64,000 bases of DNA. Origin: Ceratorhiza oryzae-sativae (lineage: Eukaryota > Basidiomycota > Agaricomycetes > Cantharellales > Ceratobasidiaceae). The DNA lies in assembly GCA_030998015.1 (NCBI GenBank), contig JARWMV010000017.1, forward strand, positions 62,001 to 126,000, written 5' to 3'. Position numbers and translations under genes: made by a program. The notes under the pieces were generated by a model. That model was not told the origin of the DNA, ran no database searches, and worked only from the letters and a program-made list of their open reading frames with translations. Below, in pieces: positions 43,241-55,277 of the stretch (within the stretch, counting starts at the first letter, position 1; each line of letters begins with the position of its first letter).

Positions 43241-45367
43241 ATGGCCCTTTGCAAATCTCGCCGATCGACGGAGACCGTCTACGCCTACATCGGTACCTAC
43301 GCTCACAATGAACGGACTTGGCTACCACAAAGCTTGCCAAACACTGTTGATTTTGCGCGCGAGGCAGTCAAAGCTATTCGTACTGGCGAAGATGTCTCTA
43401 TATCTATGCTCAAATCTGTACTATCCCTTGTCGATCATCCACACTCCTTGCATATCCTAAACGATCCTTCACTGATCCAAGCATGTATCCTGCGGTTGTC
43501 TTTACTCCAGCAGGAGAACTTGGAATACGTATGTTACGTCCCCAAAGATGTATCTCATGATCCTAATACGCATAAAAGCCATTCGGTTACGAAAATGGCT
43601 ATCTTTTATTCAGAATCATGGTTTTAGCAATAGCCATTATGATAATCACGCGAGACGCGTCCCAATACAACAACCTGATCACTGATATCCAAAGAAGGGC
43701 GTCTCCAGGAGGCCCTTCGGCGCATATAATGAAATACGTGCTCGCGCGAGTCTCTCAATACACCTATGCATCTACGGCATTATTCGACACCGTGATTGGG
43801 TGGGCGCCTAGTGACATTCACAATCCGATTATATCCAAGCACAATGCATTGGCGCTGCTCGAGATATTATGGAAGGATCGCAAAGGATTTCTCAAGGCTT
43901 GGGCAGAAACAGATTCTCCCTCACTTTTCGGGCTAATGGTCATCCTTTGGCGCTGTGTAGGGACTGTGGGGTGAGCACTCCGCGCGATCTGCCCAACCCA
44001 AGTTACTGATGAGAACAAGCACAAACCATGAACACGCCACGTTCGCTGAGGTGTTCACTCGATACTACATAGTTGCAAAGATCGAATACCGTCAACTCGA
44101 ATTCATTCAAACTAGCATCGGACCAAAGCTTCGGATACCCGGTTTTATTGGCCGCATGTCGAGTCAAGTCGACCTTGAAGATAGCCGAACCAAACTACAA
44201 GCTTTCACAAATCGAATCAGCTTGAGAGCCCAGCATATGATTCCTCGCCTATACCAAGCGGGGTATATGTGGACGTACACCGTTCCGGTCTCAAAATTAA
44301 CACGTGGCGTGAGCGATCTGCTCCTTCCGGCTACGCGTGCTACTTTGGAATATTTTTGGCTTGCTGCCACCGCAAATGGCGCTTACCGTGGACATGAACT
44401 CAGGACCGACGACGTAGGCGCGTTTGTGCTTCCAATTAGGCAAGTGGAGCTTTATCGTATCTTTCGTAGATTCAATTGATTCAACGTTTGGTGAATAGCA
44501 TAATGCTCGATCACCTGATTTTCTATTCTCCAGAACGAGTTCATGACTATGTCCGCATGTTGTCCCAGTATGGGTTGATAGAAATGCTTGCTCGAGGCCT
44601 TGCCCTTGTGAAAAAGATAAATCGGCCGGATTCAGAAAGTACGTTTCTCTCCGCTCAAAATGTCCCGACACAATTAACGTCGCCAAAAAGGTGATTTTCA
44701 AACCTTTTTGAATGGATGTGATTCCATCACAAGAGTATTCACTAGAGTCCAACCTACTGGTCTCAGAATTGAGCTATTCGCAAATTCATTTGTGGAGTGG
44801 TTCAAGGCGCTTCAATATATGCGCACCCAAGATGGGATACTTGACACTCGTACGCGGATGACACTTTGGTATCGTGCTGCTGAGCACACGTGGAAAAAGT
44901 TGGGTGAATGCGTCGGGTACGATAAGCTCGTTGGACCGGCAGAGGTGTGGTCCCACCGCTGTTACTATGCGAGATGTCCAATTCCGAAGGACGCCCGAGC
45001 AGTGCAGTTTGAATGCTTGTGCGATCGGGGCGCTGTCTATTGCAGCCTTCGCTGCCAAAAAATGTTCGTGGATCTCCGAGTCGAGCATAACCTGGAGCTG
45101 ATTCTGCAACCAACAGAGACTGGCTCAAAAAAGATTTTCCGCTATCCCATAGCCGGGCATGCTCCTTTAGGAGGTAGTTTTTTCGTGGATTCAACACCGC
45201 TTCTACATATTATTTATGTACATTTGAGGGAGACGCTGTTCATTTCCAAGCCAAAGCATGTTACAGAGCACGGAATACTTCTTTGTAAAAAAAAAAAAAA
45301 ACGAACACCTCTTGAATTTCTCGTCGACTTCAAGTCACGTCTTGCGAATTCGTTCCAAGAGTCGTAG
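43241..45367 (+). CDS. MYND-type zinc-finger-like protein
   Basis: The start is the ATG at 43241; the first exon ends at NLEY (about 43527) before an intron of about 50 nt. Further introns lie near 43970-44035, 44480-44510 and 44635-44700. The long helical N-terminal part (FGYENGYLLFRIMVLAI, LALLEILWKDRKGFLKAW) resembles a family I recall as common in Rhizoctonia, with a C-terminal MYND finger. Here the finger reads CYYARC, then CLC and YCSLRCQKMF with a later His, so the CX2C pairs of a standard MYND domain are partly altered. MYND domains bind proline-rich partners. An uninterrupted run of 15 A (45287-45301) encodes five lysines near the C terminus. Function unknown. Confidence 0.72.
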
Positions 45368-45930
45368 GAAAGATCAAGGCAATGAAGAACCATTCCTACA
45401 CAGGCTCAAAGTTATCGTATAGCATCCTACGCCTTCAACTTGTATTATATTCTCTCTATGATAAAGGACGACGGGCGTGGTAAGCTTGGCCCGAGGACAA
45501 GCCTGAGCATCAAGGATGACTAAAGTGCTACTGTTGACTTGAAATTGCAACAGCACGGTGCTCTATCTCGTATAGTTAGACTTCATATGATGAATAGTGG
45601 GTTTTGTACTGCTCGTGGCCGCGGAGGTACGAATAGGCCAAAATCTATGGGTATGATGGGAGATAGCTATCTGCACTGATTCTAGAATACGAGCCACCGA
45701 GAATTCTTGTCGATCAACTCTCTGGAGGCTAGCAAGGATATTTTCATAATTTCGTTTTCCCTCATAAGCTATCACAACCCGTATTCAACACATTCAACGA
45801 ATCCTAGTCAAACGAATTAGAAATCGATAATTGTGCTCTGTGCGCTACACTTGGATTACGTGTATACACAGTGATGATTGCATTGGCCAGCTAGTGACGG
45901 AGCCATCCGACCCACGTTACAAACGGCCGC
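45368..45930. other. Intergenic, nothing recognised
   Basis: About 560 bp between convergent 3' ends (the MYND-type gene and the small secreted protein). No gene seen. Confidence 0.5.
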
Positions 45931-46333
45931 CTACGGTCGGCAAACACCCTTGCTGAGGCTATCAACGATGACACATTCTTTGATGAAGACGTCCCGGCCT
46001 TCAGTGCTCCGAGGAGCAATGTAGCACTAGATGGTGTTTTCATTGTTGGAAGACTGATGAAGCCATGTGACTCGTTCTACTCACAATCCCTTGCTCGTAA
46101 TAACCATTCACAAAATCGGGGCCGCATAATTTCTGTGTTTGCTCGTCGTTCTTGAACCACGGGTCTCTGGTCCTCGGTCGCATTTGACACTGACATTCGT
46201 CCCTCGGTGGTGGAGGCGGAGCTGTGGCAAACTGCGCTAACAACGAGACGACGTTTTTGAAGCAAGGGAGAGCGCCTGAAAGGGATATGGTGCTGAAGGA
46301 CAAAGCAATACTAGCCAAGGTAGTGAAACGCAT
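45931..46333 (-). CDS. Small cysteine-rich secreted protein
   Basis: Two exons, 46085-46333 and 45931-46026, with a 58-nt intron and phase 0; 114 residues. The start is the ATG at 46331-46333. The first about 21 residues (MRFTTLASIALSFSTISLSGA) form a signal peptide. The mature part has a Pro5-6 run, DECQCQM and five further cysteines, seven in total, ending GVCRP. No known domain. Size, secretion signal and cysteine content fit an effector-like or antimicrobial small secreted protein; this is an inference. An in-frame upstream extension exists but places the signal peptide internally, so the downstream ATG is preferred. Confidence 0.68.
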
Positions 46334-48066
46334 TGCGCTGAAAGAAATTGTGATAAGGTAGCATAGCTGGTTTGATGTCACTGACCTGTGAGGGATTGTG
46401 TACGAGGGGAGTGAAACTGGGGTGCAAGCTGTCTTGAACAACGATATATATGTCGAGTCAAATCTGGCACGTTGAGAGGCACGTAAACAACAAGAAGCTG
46501 ATGAGGGGACTCGAGGTGACACTGATGGCTTTATAGGGGCGACCAGTCCAGGCGCGGAATAGGAATAAACGAGCGCTCGTGATCGGCGCTGGTAAGCCTG
46601 TCGGTAATGAGCTACGGGCGCGGAGATGCCGCACCGGGATGCGGCTGCCGCTGCTATCAGCGTGCCTTGTGCTAGGCTCAGTCTATAGATTCATGCTGGC
46701 GCCACGCGAGATTCCCTGGTCAGTTACGCTGTGGGTACTGTATTCAAGAGATTTTTTTTTGCTTCGGGATACGCAAAGCCGGATCGGGAGGAACTCGTGT
46801 TCACATGGCGTTGACGTGGAGATCCGTGTTCGGTGGGCAGCCTCCCGTAACTGCCAAGTCTTGCTGTAAGCTGTGATATACTACTAGCTGCTGCCGCAGC
46901 TGGCCGACGACCTTTCTACAATCGCGTTGATCTCTAAATGTCACAATTGGTTCCCCAAACGATTGTGGTCATCATCCCGCCGATTCAAGTGCAAGGTGCA
47001 CCCCTTGCTCCAAGATCACCGCACCGCATGGTCCGTTTGAAGTGTAGGCATGCGTGAGACGGAGGGCTGGGCACCGCAGAGCATATCTTTGTATTCTTTT
47101 GCGGAGAATTAACGGTGGAAGATGGGTGAATGCGTTGGGTATGGCACACTCTCGGAGCCCCACCGACATTGGTCGGTATGTGAGACCCCCATATCTGAGT
47201 GGTGGGGCACGATTTGGTTGCCCATGTTGTCAAGACGCGGGCTAGGACCTGAAAAATGTTGACGTGGTTTCAATCACGATCATTGGTAACAGGTACTGCT
47301 GTCAGAACCGGCGGTGGATGGCCTAGCAGAGACCTTTAATTCCCACGTAGTAATTCGGTTGATGCAACTCGGGGTGGCTTAAATCAATTATTACAAATAG
47401 GAAGACGCCAGATAATTTGAATAGTATGATGTTCCTCATAGATTGTGAAGTCGCCTTTTTTAAAATGCTGCTAATCGTAGGATCGAGACGGGTCGAATCT
47501 CTTGAGGGCTCACCACGGCGCTACTCCTTGCTCATCCTGAAACACTCAATGGTAGACAATCCAATTCTTTCGGCTCGGGGGGGGGGGGTAGCGCATGATT
47601 ATGCTAGGGTATCGCTTTGAGCTGTCCACTTTTTCTTGAACGGGATAACATGATTAGCTTGCGATTTCGCTTTGATTCTTCTGCTGGGACTTGCCCATTG
47701 ATGCTTGACCTATATTTTAACTTCTTGTAGCACCGTAGACAGCGTGATTTATCTCGCTGTACTGATCATTGTTGACCCCATCGTGCTGCATATGCGCACA
47801 TCGTAGTGCTAGAACGACCGAGAGAAGCGCAAGCAGTTGACGTAGCTCAGCTGACCAATTCATGCGCTGTGTGAGGTCCTTCCCGTTTCCACAGTGTTCT
47901 CTCGACAGACGCGAAAAGAATCAATGAAACAAACACCCGCGGGTGGTTCCATGTGGTTCCAGTTTGTTCCAGGTTCGACTCTGGATGAGCACAGCCACGA
48001 TGATGCTGTGCACATCACCAAGATCGCGCTTGTTCCTCTCGACAACCATCTTTGCGAGTCGACACG
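46334..48066. other. 1.7-kb intergenic stretch
   Basis: Promoter space of two divergent genes. Holds a relic similar to the MYND-type gene (about 47086-47260) and a run of G at 47579-47588. No intact gene seen. Confidence 0.5.
47086..47260 (+). pseudogene. Relic of a MYND-type gene paralogue
   Basis: Plus-strand reading gives RWKMGECVGYGTLSEP, which matches WKKLGECVGYDKLVGP of the intact gene at 44890-44945, with matching DNA over about 35 bp. A TAA interrupts the frame just before, and no zinc finger follows. A short decayed duplicate. Confidence 0.5.
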
Positions 48067-49496
48067 ATGTCTGAGCAAGCTGCAGCGCCCGCCGGGGACG
48101 AGATCACTCTCAACATCAAAGGTGGGTGCGATGTGTGGTGTCGCGGACATGGGGGGGGCTCACCCCGCTGGCCAGGGCCGAGCGAGCTCAAGCTGAGCAT
48201 CACGATCTCCACGTCCAAGACTGTGCTCGAGCTCAAGCACGCCATTGCGGCAAAGAGCGATGTATCAGCCGACAGGCAGCGACTCATTTACTCTGGTGGG
48301 GTGCTCGCTCGTCTTTGGCTGTCTCCGGGCTTGCCCTAACCGCGCATTGCAGGGCGAGTGCTCAAGGACGAAGACGCGCTCTCGACGTACAAGGTCCAGC
48401 ACGCACACACCGTGCACATGGTCAAGGGCGCCCCCAAACCCGCCGGTGCTTCGTCGTCGAGCACGACGACCCAACCGCTGCCGAGCATGCAGACTGGGCA
48501 GACCTCGACCGAGACGCTCATCAACGGCCCGCGCGGACACGGCGCTCTCGCCGGTCTGAACATGTCCGACCTCTTTGGCGGCGCCAATCCGAGCGATCCA
48601 AACATGGTATGTGCCCACCGTTGGGTCGTGACCCTGGCTCATTTCCTGGTCGACCAGCTCCAAAGTATGCTCTCCTCGCCGCAATTCCTCGACCAAATGT
48701 CCCGGATGATGTCCGACCCTGCGCTCATGGACACGCTCATGTCCCAGTCGGGCCATCTCCAGAACATGGACCCCCAGCTCCGAGCGACGTTTCAGTCCCC
48801 CGAGTTCCGAAACATGATGTCCAACCCGGACACGCTGCGCAACATGATGCAGATGAGCGCGGCGTTGCGTAATGCAGGGATCGATCCGATGATGGGCATG
48901 GGCGGTGGCGGACTGGGCGGATTCCCGTTTGGAGGTGCCGGGACGAGGGCTGGGAATACGACCGCCGCCGCCGCCGCGGGGGCGAACCCGGCTCAGACGG
49001 GCAACTTGTTTGCGCAGGCTGCGATGGGCGCTACGGCGGCGAACCCTCCTGCGGGCGGGGCGGCTCCTACTTCTCCGACCAATCCTCCTCCTCCTGCCGG
49101 GTCTCCACCAGCAGCCGGAGGGAATCCGTTTGGCATGATCGACCCGGCGCTCATCCAACAGGTTCGTTCAGCCGTTTTCGACGGCGATTTCATTTCACCC
49201 GAGAGAGGCTAACCTTGGTCACACAGATTCTCGGCGGCCAGGGCGGACTCGGCTCGCAAGGATCAGCAGCAGCCGGGAACCCGTTTGCGGCACTCGCCGG
49301 ACTCGGGGCGTTCCCTCCGGCGCCCGCACCTCCCCCCGACCCACGACCGGTCGAGGAACGGTTCCAGGTCCAGCTTCAGCAGCTCCAGGATATGGGGTTC
49401 ACCAACGCCCAACAAAACGTGCGGGCCTTGCTTGCGTGCGGAGGGCGAGTCGATTCGGCCATCGAGTATATTCTGGGTGGTGGGGGGCTTAATTAA
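48067..49496 (+). CDS. DSK2: Ubiquilin/DSK2, UBL-UBA ubiquitin receptor
   Basis: Shuttle protein that binds polyubiquitinated clients with its UBA domain and the proteasome with its UBL domain. Five exons: 48067-48121, 48176-48295, 48353-48606, 48658-49161 and 49227-49496; 400 residues. The UBL domain is residues about 12-80 (EITLNIKG, LKLSITISTSKTVLELKHAI, RLIYSGRVLKDEDALSTY). An STI1-like Met-rich region at about 140-215 (MLSSPQFLDQMSRMMSDPAL, FRNMMSNPDTLRNMMQM) is followed by a Gly/Ala/Pro linker. The UBA at about 360-400 has the MGF loop (LQDMGFTNAQQNVRALLACG). Complete and typical. Convergent with the inositol synthase gene, 193 bp away. Confidence 0.96.
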
Positions 49497-49689
49497 CGTG
49501 TAATTGTTCTGAAATTAATCCATAGAAACTACTATCACCCATCTTTGACCAATGCCTCGAATCGAGCGTTAAAAGGGACCTCACTTTTCACACAAATTCC
49601 AGTCAAATAGCCGTATCATTCGCAAACGCAAAGCCAGTTGAATGACCTCGCCCAGTGTTAAACTTTGTAATTACAAGACACAAGCAAGA

Positions 49690-51380
49690 CTACCACACAC
49701 GCGTCTCGAGCAAGAGATCACCCTCGTTTGCGAGACCCAAGCACGCCTTCAAGAAACTCTCGAGCGCAGTGCGCTGGCGATTGAGCGAGTTGACGACTTC
49801 GGTTCCAGGCTTGACGAGCGGCGCCTTGAGCATGTACGACAACAACGACAACACCGAGTAGAGCGGGCCAAACTCGGCCTGACCGTCCCGACGGTACTTG
49901 ACACGCGTCAACAGCTCGGCGAGGATCGTCAAGTCGAGAATGAGCGGCGTGGCGAGGAGCGAGTCTTCGCACGTGTTGAAGATGCCCAGCGTGTTGCGTC
50001 CGCCCATGAGGATCTCCGAGTTGTACTCGTCGATCGCGCGCTTCGAGTCGCCGACGGCCGGCACGTACTTGATCACGACCAGGTGGTCCGGGTGCTCGCC
50101 CTTTTTCTCGCCCTTGGTCGCCGGACGGTACAGCAGCTGGTTGGCGCCGACCATGTCGTCCACGACCGAGCTCTTGCTAATCTCCTTGCTCTTGAACTGG
50201 GCCTCCTGAGACAAGTTGCGCCCGTCGTTGTTGCCGAGGTGGTTGTACGACGCAATCGAGAGCGGCTTGATACCGGCATTGACGAGGTACTCGGCCAAGA
50301 CCGACTTGATCTTGGTCTGGCCCGACTTGAGGTCGTCTCCACCGATAAACGCCCGGTGACGCTCGGCAAGCTCGATGCAGCCGGGGACAAATGTGTTCTG
50401 GGGCGCGCCATTGATAAACGGTGCGTCTTCGAGAATCGAGGCGACGGCAAAGACGGTGCTGGGCGAAACCTCCGAGTGGCTCTCGCGGATCGACTTGAGC
50501 AGATTATCGGCCGTGTCGTTGACGCCCGGGATCAGATCGCTGTACCGCTCGGTGTTGGCCGTCCAAAAGACGACGACACGATCGAGCCCGTGGGCAGCCT
50601 TGAATTCGCGAATGTCACGACGAATGTGCTCGACATGGGCGTGCTTGTCCTGGCCCGGGATGAGATTGTCTGCGCGCTCCGACTGGTTGGCGGCGATAAA
50701 GTCGGGATAGTAGATCGAGGGCAGAGGACGAATCTCGGCCATGTACGGAATCAGCTGGCGCTGCAAGTCCCAGTCCAAGACTTGGGCGCGGTCCATGGCG
50801 GCGTCGAGAGGGTAGGACGAAATGTCCCATCCGCCAATGACGAGGTCGTTCGGGTGGACCATGGGCAAGACATCCGAGACCGGAATGTTGAAATCGGCGC
50901 CCGTGACGGGGTCGGTACCGAGACGCATGGTCGAGGCGCGAAGGAGCGAGCCAATATAGTTGGGCGTCATGAGACCTTCCTTGGTGCGCCATGTAATGTT
51001 GTGACGGTTGGCGAGGATCGTGGCCGTGAGGGTCGTGCCATTATTCCCGCCAAGACCGACCATCATCAATCTAATTCGAAAAATGAGTAGGGCGTATGAG
51101 CAAGATCGAGCTAGACGCACCCAGTCTTTTGGACCTTGCGCGCAGTCTGAAACTCAAACTTTTCGACCGCAGGCTTGACACTAATACGGCCCTGCTCCTT
51201 GACGACATGGGCACGCTTGTACTCGTACTTGGCGGTAATGTGCGAGTCGGTGTACGAGGTCACGTCCGACTCGACAATGACCGGCTCGTTTCGGCGTTGA
51301 GCGGTGGGGTGGATCGGGGCTGGCTCGCCGGGGGTGGTGTAGCCAGAGGTGTGGTTGTAGGTGAGAGCGGTGGGGGCCAT
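49690..51380 (-). CDS. INO1: Inositol-3-phosphate synthase
   Basis: Converts glucose 6-phosphate to 1L-myo-inositol 3-phosphate with NAD, the first step of inositol and phosphatidylinositol synthesis; cytosolic. Two exons: 51121-51380 and 49690-51070, 546 residues; a 50-nt intron splits Gly of [17 protein letters not shown], the NAD-binding loop. Other conserved blocks are [53 protein letters not shown] (catalytic Lys region), [10 protein letters not shown] and [17 protein letters not shown]. Length is normal and the frame is intact. Confidence 0.97.
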
Positions 51381-53026
51381 GATGATTGATAAAAAAAATT
51401 CGGAGACGGACGGGACTTAGTGCTGAGATAACGGAGCGGGGGCCGAGTGTTTGGAGCCCTAGAGAGATGGTCAGAACGATGAAAATGAAGTGACAGCGAC
51501 CCGACGTACTCTATGCGGATTGTGTTTCGAACCTGCGAGGGATAAAAAAGATAAGCGGACGGTCAGCGACGACGGCGAGTGGACATACCGAGTTGATTCG
51601 AGAACATAAACTGGAAGGGAAAACCAATCAAGTAGGATGTGGTTTGGTGCAGCGACGAGTGGTGCGAGCGACGAGAGCAGTGGTGGATGGGAGGCCACTG
51701 GGCAGGGCATGGCCCTTTTATGGCGCTACGGCGCTCTGTTTGGGCCGTGTTGTTTTTCCATAATGGCACAACAGGCACAGCTCTCACGGTGCCGGAAAAA
51801 CACATGCACGTTGGGGCACCCGCACACAACGAGGCGCATCATTAGTCAACAATTATGTACTGCCGATCACGCTGAGAACCCGCCTGTCTAGCACGTTCTG
51901 CCTCGTCGGCGCGCCGGCGGGGAGCCAAGCCACGGTCCCCCCGCATTAAACGTGTCCTTTTTCTCTGCGGCTGAAATGCTTATCACGAGAACTAGAAGCC
52001 AGCGACGCAAACGATCGACAAAACGATTCAGATTGGGGCACTCGATGAAACGACATGTGTACGAATCCACAGTTCACATCTCGCTGCCGTCCTTCCTCAT
52101 CAGCCTCGGCCCACTCCCGACCCTAGCACGGCAGTTAGAGCCACAAACGAGGGTGCCGGAGCAGCCCAGATCGACTCACACTTTGCCCTTGGCCAACTTT
52201 TTCAAGTACGTGTTTCGTTCTCGTCTCGTTAGCTCTTTCCAGTTGGCAATTCGAGACATTGACTTGAATGCGATTAGCTATCTTTCAACCCAAGGCATGG
52301 GGACTTGAACCTACACCGTCCGCATTCATCATCTACATGCCCATCAGAACCACTATAGCATATAATCAGACATCTGAATCGACTTGCCACTGGTCCCAAC
52401 TTTTCCATCACATCGTCCGCATTCGTAAAATCGATCGGACCATCGAGATTTCCGTCCCCTTCGGGCAGCATTCCAGCCAACTCTTCTCCATACCCGTTTT
52501 CACCTCGCACGACCGCCAGAATCGAAAAAACGAGCACGAACAACAGTGTCCAAGCACGCCACGTTTGCATTTGATGGTGGTCGAATATTCAACGTCAGAC
52601 GTGGCAGTGCCAGATGATTTGTCCGGTGATGTCATTCTGGCGCTTAGTCTCTCCAGTCAATCAGTGCTCCGACGTCAATCCTGTGGTATTCGAGCCGATC
52701 CACGGAGACGACACCCCGAGGTCCTGTTAGTCTTCTGTATCTTTGAAAATAAAGCCATGGTACGACTTGATTGCCATTTAGATAGACATCTTCGAGCCTT
52801 TCTGCCTGAAAACTGCGGCCCGGGAGCGCATCACCCACGATACAAGTCTCGGGGTGCTCGGTCGGTTTTCTCCACTGCACTTGCTTCTTGATGTTACCAA
52901 CAATCGTCGCCCTGCCAAGTTGTCTCGCACTCCACTCGCATGGCGTCACTCACACAGGAACTCTGCCTCGCTGCGCATATAAAAACACTATCTCGAACAG
53001 CTTCGGGAGCATACAACCTATCCAAC
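51381..53026. other. 1.6-kb intergenic stretch
   Basis: Upstream of the inositol synthase gene; probably contains its promoter and 5' UTR (a likely 5' UTR intron lies near 51470-51540). Contains the doubtful small gene at 52274-52570. A TATA box (CATATAAAAAC) at about 52977 serves the next plus-strand gene. Confidence 0.5.
52274..52570 (-). CDS. Possible small secreted protein
   Basis: A 98-codon frame with an ATG at 52568-52570. The first about 23 residues (MQTWRAWTLLFVLVFSILAV and on) look like a signal peptide, followed by an acidic stretch and four or more cysteines near the C terminus. A donor-like GTGTAGG-type site near the end may mean the last residues differ. No homologue recalled; could be chance. 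Confidence 0.3.
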   Translation of the reverse strand: MQTWRAWTLLFVLVFSILAVVRGENGYGEELAGMLPEGDGNLDGPIDFTNADDVMEKLGPVASRFRCLIICYSGSDGHVDDECGRCRFKSPCLGLKDS

Positions 53027-53695
53027 ATGACTACCTCTGACCGATTATCCGTCGACATGCGAGCCTATGGTAAACAACTATACCACAACAGGCACAGTCT
53101 GAGCGGAACGGCAAAGGCGCTCGCCAACGCTAGCAAAGATGATGCTCGAGGTTCATCCAAACCTTCGCACTCCTCGTACAGCGGGTCACAACCCCCACCC
53201 CACTCAGTCGAATACGATCAAACACCATACGAGCCACTGGTATACAACCAATCCCCGTACAGCTACCATCCGCATTCAACCCCTCCGTTCAGCGGCGGAG
53301 TTGCAGGGTTCGTCCATCCCAGAGGACCATCCTTTGACACCCATGGGGGACAGAGCGGCCTAGGACCTGCGTACGAGCCCTACAACCCATACACCGGCTC
53401 CCATAGTGGACCGTTCCCTATGATGCATAACCAGGACCCGAGTCATGCGCACAGTAGAGGAAGCAAAAAGAAGAGTAAATGGGGGAAACTGTTCGGCAAG
53501 TCAGGGGAGGCGTTTGGCGAGTTATTGGGTAGCCTGGGCGAGGCAGGAAGTCAAGGACATGGGCACGGGCATGGTCATAGTGGGGGAGGACATGGCGACG
53601 GGGTAGGGGGGCACAGTGATGGAGGAGGGGGATGGGGTGACGGCGGAGGGTCCAGTGGAGGGGGAGGCGATGGCGGCGGCGGAGCGGCAGCGTGA
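53027..53695 (+). CDS. Gly/His-rich low-complexity protein
   Basis: A 222-residue single-exon frame. An in-frame ATG exists at 52940, but a TATA box at about 52977 lies downstream of it, so 53027 (MTTSDRLSVDMRAYGKQLYH) is preferred. The middle is rich in Ser, Pro and Tyr. A basic SRGSKKKSKWGKLFGK motif precedes GEAFGELLGSLGEAG, and the C terminus is a run of Gly with His and Asp (GHGHGHGHSGGGHGDG). No known domain. The plan (basic segment, then a Gly-rich tail) recalls the unrelated-looking gene at 57524. Confidence 0.6.
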   Translation: MTTSDRLSVDMRAYGKQLYHNRHSLSGTAKALANASKDDARGSSKPSHSSYSGSQPPPHSVEYDQTPYEPLVYNQSPYSYHPHSTPPFSGGVAGFVHPRGPSFDTHGGQSGLGPAYEPYNPYTGSHSGPFPMMHNQDPSHAHSRGSKKKSKWGKLFGKSGEAFGELLGSLGEAGSQGHGHGHGHSGGGHGDGVGGHSDGGGGWGDGGGSSGGGGDGGGGAAA

Positions 53696-54392
53696 TGAAT
53701 ACGATTTGGTGAGCCCCTAATCGACCCGATTGTACTCTGGTTAATTGAATCGACGGTTGGGGAAGCATTCCATCTTTGAAGCCTGATTAGATACCCTGTT
53801 GATTGTACGTTCTTTCCCTCTAATCAATTGCACGATTAAAAATCGGTTATCACCCGCAAGGTATTGAAGTATCAAGCACCAAGGACCGTCGTTCAAGCTT
53901 CACGATTTCGCACTGGTGGACGGCCCAGTGCCATGGGATTTGTTTAGCGATATGTGACATTCAGGATAACTAGGTTTTGGCTCGTGGCCGAACAATATGG
54001 TGTACGGCGACCGGGTCAGGGACCATCGGTTGGTTATCTTCGGCCAAAAATCGGTTTGTTAATTAGAGCTAGTTGAAGCACTACGTCTGACCAAGCCAGA
54101 TGAGCACCGGTCACACGTGGAATGCTCGTTCAGCTGAGCCAGAACCAGGTCTTTAACCAGCAAATCGGCTTTCAGACGAGCACAAGTGGCTGCAAGTGGC
54201 TGGTTAGTGGCAAATGTGCAGCAGGGAAGAAAAGGGACGGGTAAATGCACGGCCAACTTGCGATTGGCTTTACGCTTGATAAAGAGCTAATAATGGGATA
54301 TCGATAATAATACACTAATAATACAGAGGTTTATCTATGGCTGTCCAGGTCTACACACAAATGTCCACATGTCTAGAGTTTTGTTTTAATTC
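53696..54392. other. Intergenic, nothing recognised
   Basis: About 700 bp between convergent 3' ends; no gene seen. Confidence 0.5.
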
Positions 54393-55277
54393 CTACTTTT
54401 TTGATAGAGTTGCGCCATTAAGTTCATAGATGATGCTACTGTTGGTACCCTCCGCAAGCAACTCAGCCGAGTTCATCCAGCTCGGCGTGATTGCCTTGGC
54501 ATCGCGCCGGCTGGTCACCTGAGCATCGCGATTCGGTCTCATAGCAATCGATCTCCTCATCAGCAGCGCAGATACCTCCTCCTTCACATCTCCTGGACTC
54601 TTCAACCACTCTTTCGTCACTTCTCCTCGAATCAGCGCATTCAGAACATGCGTCGCACCATCCAATGTCGCCATCACCTCCACTCTACTGTTCATGTGCC
54701 TCGAAATCATAGGACTAGGACACGGAGCTACCGTCGCCTCGTACTCGTGACCCAGAGAGATATGTGCAGCCATCGGGCGAAGTGCAACGTTGATCAACGC
54801 GTCGCGGCCAGACAGTCTGATGGGTCGAGCCAGCCGCCGTTGAGCAAGAGGCAGCTGGGACGAGCCAGGTGCGAACGTGCGAACAGCTCGGTCGTATGAC
54901 ATCCGAATCACCGATTTCCGGGCCTCGGACATGTAGAGCAGCGATGGAGGCAGACGTCTCATGGGTTTAGTCTGTTGCAAGCTATCAGACTCCAAGTTGA
55001 GGAGCTAGCCAAAGCCATCAGCGTGAGTCTAGCATATAATGGGCAGTATATCGCACCTCTGTATCTGTCATCCCATGGCTGTACATGTCCAGTATATCGC
55101 CATCGATCAGCTTGTAGAACAGCGCACGGACGGCGCGCTCCTGTCCAAAGGCGACAGCGACCATGTCAGCAATCGGCTCCTAGTAATGACTGTCAGCATA
55201 TGTCTCGACCGAGTAGGAGTACAACTGACGATGGAAATGGCGAGTGTGCGCAAGATGGAGGCAGCGATGGAAGACAT
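54393..55277 (-). CDS. Protein of unknown function, three exons
   Basis: Start at the ATG 55275-55277 (MSSIAASILRTLAISI), then a phase-0 intron of about 50 nt, an exon encoding EPIADMVAVAFGQERAVRAL and on to GMTDTE, another phase-0 intron of about 50 nt, and a long last exon ending at 54393. The last exon has RMSYDRAVRTFAPGSSQLPL and many Arg/Ser residues; no domain recognised and no transmembrane segment obvious. A TATATATA stretch at about 55360 could be the promoter. All phases agree, which supports a real gene. Confidence 0.58.

Noticed and set aside
48265..49158. 297-codon minus-strand frame over DSK2
   Set aside because: Antisense shadow of the DSK2 exons; Arg/Ser-rich composition with no motif.
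49642..51090. 482-codon open frame on the plus strand
   Set aside because: It lies exactly antisense to the inositol synthase exon, whose protein is unmistakable; long antisense frames are common in GC-rich codon-biased genes.
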